NCBI RefSeq assembly: GCF_003034965.1
Contig: NZ_PZKE01000005.1
Span: 62,001-126,000, forward strand
DNA length: 64,000 nt
Source of the DNA: Fuscovulum blasticum DSM 2131
GTDB taxonomy: Bacteria; Pseudomonadota; Alphaproteobacteria; Rhodobacterales; Rhodobacteraceae
Reading direction: 5' to 3'
Part shown: positions 58,864 through 64,000 of the stretch, piece by piece
Layout: each line of letters opens with the position of its first letter
Position numbering within the stretch: the stretch's first letter is position 1
Notes under the pieces: model-generated
Databases searched by the model: none
Seen by the model: the letters and a program-made list of their open reading frames with translations, nothing else
What the model was told of the DNA's origin: nothing
Made by a program: the position numbers and the translations under genes

Positions 58864-59091
58864 ATGGCGAACAAACCGTTTTTCCGCCGCCGCAAGGTTT
58901 GCCCCTTCTCGGGCGACAATGCTCCGGCGATCGACTACAAGGACACCCGTCTTCTGCAGCGCTACATCTCCGAGCGCGGCAAGATCGTGCCGTCCCGCAT
59001 CACCGCAGTCTCGGCGAAGAAGCAGCGTGAACTGGCTCAGGCCATCAAGCGCGCCCGCTTCCTGGCCCTGCTGCCCTATGCCGTGAAATAA
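58864..59091 (+). CDS. rpsR: 30S ribosomal protein bS18
   Basis: This 75-residue protein has [12 protein letters not shown] at the start, [19 protein letters not shown], and the end [14 protein letters not shown], all canonical. It partners S6 in the small subunit platform. It lies 20 bases after rpsF with AAAGGA upstream. Confidence 0.98.
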   Translation: MANKPFFRRRKVCPFSGDNAPAIDYKDTRLLQRYISERGKIVPSRITAVSAKKQRELAQAIKRARFLALLPYAVK

Positions 59092-59103
59092 GGAGCACGA
59101 CCG

Positions 59104-59673
59104 ATGCAAGTGATCCTTCTTCAGCGCGTGGCCAAACTTGGCCAGATGGGCGAAGTCGTCAACGTCAAGGACGGCTATGCCCGCAACTACCTGCTGCCGC
59201 AGGGCAAGGCGCTGCGCGCCAACGAATCGAACGTGAAGGCGTTCGAGGCGAAGAAAGCCCAGCTTGAAGCAAACAACCTGGAAACCCGCAAGGAAGCCGA
59301 AGGCGTTGCCGCCAAGCTGGACGGCCAGACGTTCATCGTCATCCGTTCGGCATCGGAATCCGGTGCGCTTTACGGTTCGGTTTCGGCCCGTGACATTTCC
59401 GAAGCTGCGACCGCCGCCGGTTTCACCGTCGAGCGTGGCCAGGTCGAGATGGACAAGCCGATCAAGGACCTGGGCATCCACCCGGTGACCGTGGTTCTGC
59501 ACCCCGAAGTCTCGGTCAAGGTCAGCGTGAACGTTGCCCGTTCGCCGGAAGAAGCCGAACTGCAAGCCTCGGGCAAGTCGATCCGCGATGCGGCGGCCGA
59601 AGCCGATGCGGCGGCCGACTTCGAGATCGCCGAACTGTTCGACGACATGGGTTCGGCCGCTTCGGACGAATAA
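59104..59673 (+). CDS. rplI: 50S ribosomal protein bL9
   Basis: This 189-residue protein has the N-terminal rRNA-binding domain ([34 protein letters not shown]), a long helix, and a C-terminal domain with [13 protein letters not shown] and [17 protein letters not shown]. An acidic C-terminal extension of about 40 residues is seen, usual for alphaproteobacteria. AAGGAG at the rpsR stop serves as its ribosome binding site. Confidence 0.97.
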   Translation: MQVILLQRVAKLGQMGEVVNVKDGYARNYLLPQGKALRANESNVKAFEAKKAQLEANNLETRKEAEGVAAKLDGQTFIVIRSASESGALYGSVSARDISEAATAAGFTVERGQVEMDKPIKDLGIHPVTVVLHPEVSVKVSVNVARSPEEAELQASGKSIRDAAAEADAAADFEIAELFDDMGSAASDE

Positions 59674-59698
59674 TCCTTTCCGGCCTGCCGGATTGAAG

Positions 59699-59731
59699 CC
59701 GCGCCCCGGGCAACCGGGGCGCGGTTTTCGT
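59699..59731 (+). terminator. Rho-independent terminator of the rpsF operon
   Basis: CCGCGCCCCGG (59699-59709) pairs with CCGGGGCGCGG (59714-59724) around GCAA, followed by TTTTCGTTT. Confidence 0.9.
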
Positions 59732-59762
59732 TTGGGCGGGGCGCGTGGGTTACATAATTTAC

Positions 59763-59794
59763 TTTTGTATCACATAATGCCATGGTATACAAAA
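59763..59794 (+). promoter_or_regulatory. Inverted repeat in an AT-rich promoter region
   Basis: TTTTGTAT (59763-59770) and ATACAAAA (59787-59794) form a perfect 8-bp inverted repeat with a 16-base spacer, in AT-rich DNA 17 bases before the nucleotidyltransferase start. It is a candidate operator overlapping the promoter. Confidence 0.5.
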
Positions 59795-59810
59795 ATAGAA
59801 AGTGTAGCAC

Positions 59811-60830
59811 ATGGTCATTGCCCGACATTCCCTGAATGCGCAGTCTGCTTATCATGATCTGCTGCGCGGCCTGAAAGATGATGCCGTATCCGACCTGCGC
59901 GGCACCCCCGTCAAAGAAACAAGAAACGGTCGGACCTACTGGTATGACCAATACCGCATCGGCACTTCGGTTCGGCGCAGCTATATCGGCGAAGATACCG
60001 CCGAACTGCGTGACCGTCTTGAACGGCAGGCGGGTCTTGCCGCCGAAGTTGCCCAACGCCGCCAGACAAGAACAAGGCTGGTCCGGCTTCTGCGGGCCGA
60101 AGGAATGCTGTCAACCGATGGCTCTGTCGGCGCATTGTTCGCGGCGGCAGAAAAGCTGGGGGTCTTCCGGCTTGGTGGAACCCTGGTAGGCACACAGGCC
60201 TTCCGGCTGTATGAGGGCGAACTTGGGCTACGAATTCCCAGTTCTGAACTTGCCCAGACTGGCGACATTGATTTTGCTCAGTTCGAACGCCTTTCGCTTG
60301 CACTGGATGATCAGGTTACTGGCAGTATCTCGGAAACCTTCAAGGCCTTGTCCTTTGAACCCGTCCCAGGTCTTGAGCGGGCGGCCGTGTGGAAATGGCG
60401 CCAGACACGTTCGGACGTGATGGTCGAATTTCTTACCCCGTCGTTCCGGTCCGAGGAGGACATCCGCGACCTGCCGGCGCTTGGTGTTTCGGCGCAGTCG
60501 CTGCATTTCCTGAACTACCTGATCGCGCAGCCGATCAAGGCGGCGGCGCTGTATCGCTCGGGGGTTCTGGTGCAGATCCCCCGCCCCGAGGCTTTTGCCA
60601 TTCACAAGCTGATCGTCGCCGACCGCCGCCGGGGCGGGCCGGACCAGATCAAGTCGCGGAAGGACCGAGCGCAGGCGGCGCTGCTGGTCGAGGTTCTGGC
60701 CGAGGACCGGCCCGATGAACTGCGCGAAGCCCATGAGGACGCGCTGTCGCGTGGCCCGCATTGGCGCGACCACATCGCCCGCAGTCTGGCGCGGATGCCG
60801 GAAACCGCCGCCCGTCTCGCCGCGCTTTGA
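59811..60830 (+). CDS. Nucleotidyltransferase-fold protein (GSU2403 type)
   Basis: A protein of 339 residues. After an N-terminal region of about 100 residues comes a nucleotidyltransferase-like core with GGTLVGTQAFRLYEGELG and a following GDIDFAQFE, the G-S/T and D-x-D pair of the minimal nucleotidyltransferase fold, then FLTPSFRSEEDI. The C-terminal part FAIHKLIVADRRRGG-PDQIKSRKDRAQA resembles DUF/GSU2403 and AbiEii-type proteins. The substrate is unknown. It is monocistronic with its own AT-rich promoter region, and no antitoxin gene is adjacent. Function in defence or RNA metabolism is only a possibility. Confidence 0.72.
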   Translation: MVIARHSLNAQSAYHDLLRGLKDDAVSDLRGTPVKETRNGRTYWYDQYRIGTSVRRSYIGEDTAELRDRLERQAGLAAEVAQRRQTRTRLVRLLRAEGMLSTDGSVGALFAAAEKLGVFRLGGTLVGTQAFRLYEGELGLRIPSSELAQTGDIDFAQFERLSLALDDQVTGSISETFKALSFEPVPGLERAAVWKWRQTRSDVMVEFLTPSFRSEEDIRDLPALGVSAQSLHFLNYLIAQPIKAAALYRSGVLVQIPRPEAFAIHKLIVADRRRGGPDQIKSRKDRAQAALLVEVLAEDRPDELREAHEDALSRGPHWRDHIARSLARMPETAARLAAL

Positions 60831-60885
60831 CTGCCGGTGTCGGCGGCAGGACAGAATCGGCCGCCGGCGCGGCTAGCCTGCCTGA

Positions 60886-61839
60886 ATGCGCGCCTCGGTC
60901 ATCACCCAAGGCATCCTGGCCCTGTGCGCCGGGATTGCCATCTTCTCGGTTCAGGATCTGATCCTGAAACGGCTGTCGGGCGATTATCCGCTGCATCAGG
61001 CCATGGTCCTGCGCAGCCTGACCGCCCTGCCCTTTCATCTGGCGATCGTCTGGTGGTTCGACGGGCGGCTGTCCACCATCACCACCCCTGGCTGGTGGAA
61101 GATGCTGGCGCGCGGTCTGCTGAATTTCACCGCCTATACGGCCTATTACCTGGGCCTTGCCGCCCTGCCGATTGCCACGACCGTGGCGCTGTTCTTCACC
61201 GCGCCGCTGTTCATCACCCTGTCCACGGCGCTGTTCTTCCGCGAAAAGGTGCCCTTCGCCTCGGGCCTTGCAGTGGTGCTGGGGTTTGCCGGCGTGCTGC
61301 TGATCGTGCGGCCGGGTGCATCGGGCCTTGGCTGGACCGCGCTGCTGCCGATCCTGGGGGCGCTTGGCTATGCACTGTCAATGGTGGTTGCCCGCCCGAT
61401 GGGGCGCACGGAATCAGCCGCGGCCATGGCCTTCTGGGGCAATAGCTGCTTTCTGATCTGCGCGCTGGTGCTATCGGCGGTCTTTGGCAGCGGCACCATG
61501 GCCGGGACAGCCGACCCTTCGCTGGCCTTCCTGACACGGGGCTGGATCATGCCGCCGCTGCGCGATCTGGCGCTGATGGTGTCCTGCGGCGTGATCGCGG
61601 CGGTGGGGCTGACCCTGCTGACCCATGCCTACCGGATTGCACCTTCGGCAGCGATTGCGCCCTTTGAATACAGCTTCATGTTCTGGGGGCTGCTCTGGGG
61701 CTGGAAGTTCTGGGGCGACCTGCCCGATGCGCTGGCCTGGGTTGGCATCGCGGTAATCATCGCCGCCGGGATCTACGTCATCCGCCAGCCTGCCCCCGAG
61801 ACCGCGGCCCCGCCGGTGCCCGGGGGCGACCCGGCCTAA
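60886..61839 (+). CDS. DMT-superfamily transporter (two EamA domains)
   Basis: This 317-residue inner-membrane protein has about ten helices in two repeated EamA halves. The first ends with FFREKVPFASGLAVVLGFAGVLLIVRPG (split), and the second has PFEYSFMFWGLLWGWKFWGDLPD. It is a drug/metabolite exporter of the RhaT/EamA group. The substrate is unknown. The C-terminus is Pro/Ala-rich. Its stop overlaps the stop of the convergent next gene by four bases. Confidence 0.88.
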   Translation: MRASVITQGILALCAGIAIFSVQDLILKRLSGDYPLHQAMVLRSLTALPFHLAIVWWFDGRLSTITTPGWWKMLARGLLNFTAYTAYYLGLAALPIATTVALFFTAPLFITLSTALFFREKVPFASGLAVVLGFAGVLLIVRPGASGLGWTALLPILGALGYALSMVVARPMGRTESAAAMAFWGNSCFLICALVLSAVFGSGTMAGTADPSLAFLTRGWIMPPLRDLALMVSCGVIAAVGLTLLTHAYRIAPSAAIAPFEYSFMFWGLLWGWKFWGDLPDALAWVGIAVIIAAGIYVIRQPAPETAAPPVPGGDPA

Positions 61840-62492
61840 CCTTCTTCAACCAGCTTGCGCAGATCTTCGCCGTTCAGATGCGCCAGACCCGCGCGCACGG
61901 CGCCATAGGGCACGGCCAGCACCAGAAGGCCGTATCCCAGACCCGCCGCTGCAATCCGGTGCGGCAGGCCGGGGCTGTCAGTAAAGGCGCCCCCTTCGAC
62001 CGAAAATTCCTGGGGAACACCGGAGGCGTCCGCCGCGGCCTCTGCCGGGGCCGTCATCAAGGCCCGGATCGCGGCAAGATCGGGATCAGCCAGCGGATCG
62101 GCCCCCGATGGCGCGGCGGCAGTCCTGTCGGGAACGGACAACAAGGGTTCGGCGGGTGTGGCGGTCTGCGGGCGGACAGTCTGCGCGGCCGTCTCCAGTA
62201 GCGCCGCCCCCGCCGTGATGGCCCGGCTGACCTGCTGATACGTTGGCAGAACCCGCCCGATGCGGCCAAGCCGCGCCTCGGGGATCTGCCAGCGCCCGCT
62301 TGCCACCGTTTCCGAAAAGCCATGGCTCCAGACCGAGCAGCGCCGCAGCAGCCGGCCCAAGCCTTCACGCGCGAACAGCACGGACGCCAGCGCGAAAGCC
62401 CGGGGTTGCAAGGGTGGGTGCTGGCTGCCTTCGGCCCAGATTCGGGGCCTTTCATCGGGTGATTTTCGGCTCATCGGATCAACCGCAAGCAT
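61836..62492 (-). CDS. Uncharacterised protein
   Basis: An open frame of about 218 residues that I do not recognise. The N-terminal half has MSRKSPDERPRIW and FALASVLFAREGLGRLLRRC, and EARLGRIGRVLPTYQQVSRA. A Pro/Ala/Thr-rich middle and a hydrophobic C-terminal segment (AAAGLGYGLLVLAVPYGAV, about 185-203) follow, suggesting a C-terminal membrane anchor. The start is uncertain: ATG at 62492 or 62474, or GTG at 62513, none with a clear ribosome binding site. It lies downstream of glnA on the same strand, after a hairpin. Confidence 0.5.
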   Translation of the reverse strand: MLAVDPMSRKSPDERPRIWAEGSQHPPLQPRAFALASVLFAREGLGRLLRRCSVWSHGFSETVASGRWQIPEARLGRIGRVLPTYQQVSRAITAGAALLETAAQTVRPQTATPAEPLLSVPDRTAAAPSGADPLADPDLAAIRALMTAPAEAAADASGVPQEFSVEGGAFTDSPGLPHRIAAAGLGYGLLVLAVPYGAVRAGLAHLNGEDLRKLVEEG

Positions 62493-62575
62493 GTGACGAC
62501 GCCAGACTGCCACGGATGGTCTACAAAAGGCAGGCGGAAAATCATACCCCGACCCGTGCGGCGGCCGGAAATGCG

Positions 62576-62603
62576 AAGGGCCGCCCTTTGCGGGACGGCC
62601 CTT
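62576..62603 (-). terminator. Hairpin after glnA
   Basis: AAGGGCCG (62576-62583) pairs with CGGCCCTT (62596-62603), with CCC/GGG extending the stem across one bulged A. It lies about 25 bases past the glnA stop on the minus strand and is followed by CGCATTT. Confidence 0.65.
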
Positions 62604-62628
62604 GCTGCCGGTCCGGGGAAATCCCGTC

Positions 62629-64000
62629 TCAGCAGGAATAATACATCTGGTATTCCACCGGATGCGGGGTGTGTTCGAAGGCGTAAACCTCTTCCCACTT
62701 CAGCGCGATATAGCCTTCGAGCTGGTCCTTGGTGAACACGTCGCCGGCCAGCAGGAAGTCGTGATCCTTCTCCAGCTCTTCCAGCGCCTCGCGCAGGCTG
62801 CCGCAGACGGTCGGGATTTCGGCCAGTTCTTCCGGCGGCAGATCATACAGATCCTTGTCCGAAGCCGGACCCGGGTCGATCTTGTTCTTGATGCCATCCA
62901 GACCGGCCATCAGCAGGGCGGCGAAGGCCAGATAGGGGTTGGCCGCCGGATCGGGGAAGCGGGCTTCCACACGCTTGGCCTTGGGCGATTCGGTCCACGG
63001 AATACGGACGCAGCCACTGCGGTTGCGGGCCGAATAGGCGCGCAGAACCGGGGCCTCGAAGCCGGGGATCAGGCGCTTGTAGCTGTTGGTCGCCGGGTTG
63101 GTCAGCGCGTTCAGCGCCTTGGCGTGCTTCAGGATGCCGCCGATGAACCACAGGGCTTCCTGGCTCAGGTCGGCATACTTGTCGCCGGCGAACAGCGGCT
63201 TGCCGTTCTTCCAGATCGACATGTTGACGTGCATCCCGCTGCCGTTGTCACCCTTCATGGGTTTGGGCATGAAGGTCACGGTCTTGCCGTAGGCATGAGC
63301 CACGTTGTGGATCACATACTTGTACTTCTGGATGTTGTCGGCCTGCTCGACCAGTCCGCCAAAGATCATCCCCAGCTCATGCTGGGCGGTCGCCACTTCG
63401 TGGTGGTGCTTGTCCACGCGCATACCCATGCGCTTCATGGTGGACAGCATCTCGCTGCGCAGGTCTTGCGCCGCATCGACCGGGTTCACCGGGAAGTAGC
63501 CGCCCTTGTGGCCGGCACGATGCGCAAGGTTGCCGCCTTCAAAGGCCGCGTCGGTGTTCCAGGCGGCATCTTCCGAGTCGATCTGGAACGACACCTTCTG
63601 CGGCGTCACCGAATAGCGCACGTCGTCGAAGATGAAGAATTCGGCTTCCGGCCCGAAATAGGCCGCGTCGCCCACGCCCGAAGACTTGAGATAGGCTTCC
63701 GCCTTGACCGCGGTCTGACGCGGGCAGCGCGAATAGGCTTCGCCGGTGTCGGGTTCGACCACGTTGCAATGCACGCAGAGGGTTTTCTCGGCATAGAACG
63801 GGTCGATATAGACGCTGGTCGGATCGGGGATCAGCTTCATGTCGGACTGGTCGATCGACTTCCAGCCGGCGATCGACGAGCCGTCGAACATGAAGCCTTC
63901 CTCGAAGAAGTCTTCATCCACAAGATCAGCCACCAGCGTGACGTGCTGCAGCTTGCCCTTGGGGTCGGTGAAACGGATGTCGACGTATTCGACTTCCTCG
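62629..64000 (-). CDS. glnA: Glutamine synthetase type I (5' end beyond the window)
   Basis: The reading frame is open to the last base, so the first codons lie outside. About 456 of the usual 468 residues are present. The visible N-terminal part [20 protein letters not shown] is followed by [57 protein letters not shown] and the adenylylation tyrosine in [12 protein letters not shown]. It makes glutamine from glutamate, ammonia and ATP. The Tyr shows it can be controlled by GlnE. A glnB gene is expected upstream, outside the window. Confidence 0.97.
   Translation of the reverse strand, partial: EEVEYVDIRFTDPKGKLQHVTLVADLVDEDFFEEGFMFDGSSIAGWKSIDQSDMKLIPDPTSVYIDPFYAEKTLCVHCNVVEPDTGEAYSRCPRQTAVKAEAYLKSSGVGDAAYFGPEAEFFIFDDVRYSVTPQKVSFQIDSEDAAWNTDAAFEGGNLAHRAGHKGGYFPVNPVDAAQDLRSEMLSTMKRMGMRVDKHHHEVATAQHELGMIFGGLVEQADNIQKYKYVIHNVAHAYGKTVTFMPKPMKGDNGSGMHVNMSIWKNGKPLFAGDKYADLSQEALWFIGGILKHAKALNALTNPATNSYKRLIPGFEAPVLRAYSARNRSGCVRIPWTESPKAKRVEARFPDPAANPYLAFAALLMAGLDGIKNKIDPGPASDKDLYDLPPEELAEIPTVCGSLREALEELEKDHDFLLAGDVFTKDQLEGYIALKWEEVYAFEHTPHPVEYQMYYSC

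Overview
The window is GC-rich, tightly packed chromosomal DNA of an alphaproteobacterium, most likely a member of the Rhodobacteraceae/Paracoccaceae (Rhodobacter, Gemmobacter or Tabrizicola-like). The evidence is gene content and order: lptF-lptG-lptD-surA-pdxA-rsmA, fabD-fabG-acpP, a DUF4167 protein, a C-terminally tailed bS6, and intergenic elements typical of the group. I see no tRNA, rRNA, CRISPR array, insertion sequence or prophage. Almost every base is assigned to about 60 genes. The only gene-free stretch longer than 300 bases is 25144-25626.

Layout. 1-1159: end of a FAD oxidoreductase gene, then a minus-strand HNH endonuclease gene. 1348-9946, all minus: a LuxR-type response regulator, a FIST-domain (NosP-like) sensor, a NahK-like hybrid kinase and a coxG-coxS-coxL-coxM molybdenum hydroxylase operon. 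The large subunit carries the form II motif AYRGAGR, not the Cu-binding motif of true CO dehydrogenase. 10106-12339, plus: lytic transglycosylase, lipid kinase, metallophosphoesterase. 12336-13865: an MttB-family methyltransferase. 14038-25143, minus: a complete glycogen operon, glgP-glgB-glgC-glgA-glgX-pgm, in which glgX is split by a one-base frameshift in a run of five G.

25627-30308: an Rrf2 Fe-S regulator, then a copper-resistance block (cueR-copA facing a small copZ-like chaperone across two mirror-image CueR-type promoters), a 40-residue orphan, a TfoX C-domain protein and ndk. 30522-35665: ABC-F ATPase, MarC, retropepsin-like protease, holC and pepA. 35847-43486: the outer-membrane biogenesis operon. 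43585-47985, minus: DUF4167, prmC, prfA, DUF1499 and an agmatinase-like ureohydrolase. 48105-53183: small secreted and membrane proteins, an M20 amidohydrolase, mazG, an orphan iron-binding protein and a nucleoside hydrolase. 53248-55398: acpP-fabG-fabD. 55557-58113: a cytochrome b561-YceI fusion, an unknown anchored protein and a separate YceI. 58394-59673: rpsF-rpsR-rplI. 59811-64000: a nucleotidyltransferase with an AT-rich promoter region, a DMT transporter, an unknown protein and the 3' part of glnA.

How they work together. Most of the window is housekeeping: glycogen storage, LPS export, fatty-acid synthesis and translation. The accessory parts most worth attention are the predicted NO/heme-responsive NosP-NahK-LuxR cassette directly upstream of a form II cox operon, the twin copper promoters, a helically phased GGAAGAC array between ndk and the ABC-F gene, and a hairpin-plus-Shine-Dalgarno intergenic element present before both rsmA and fabG.
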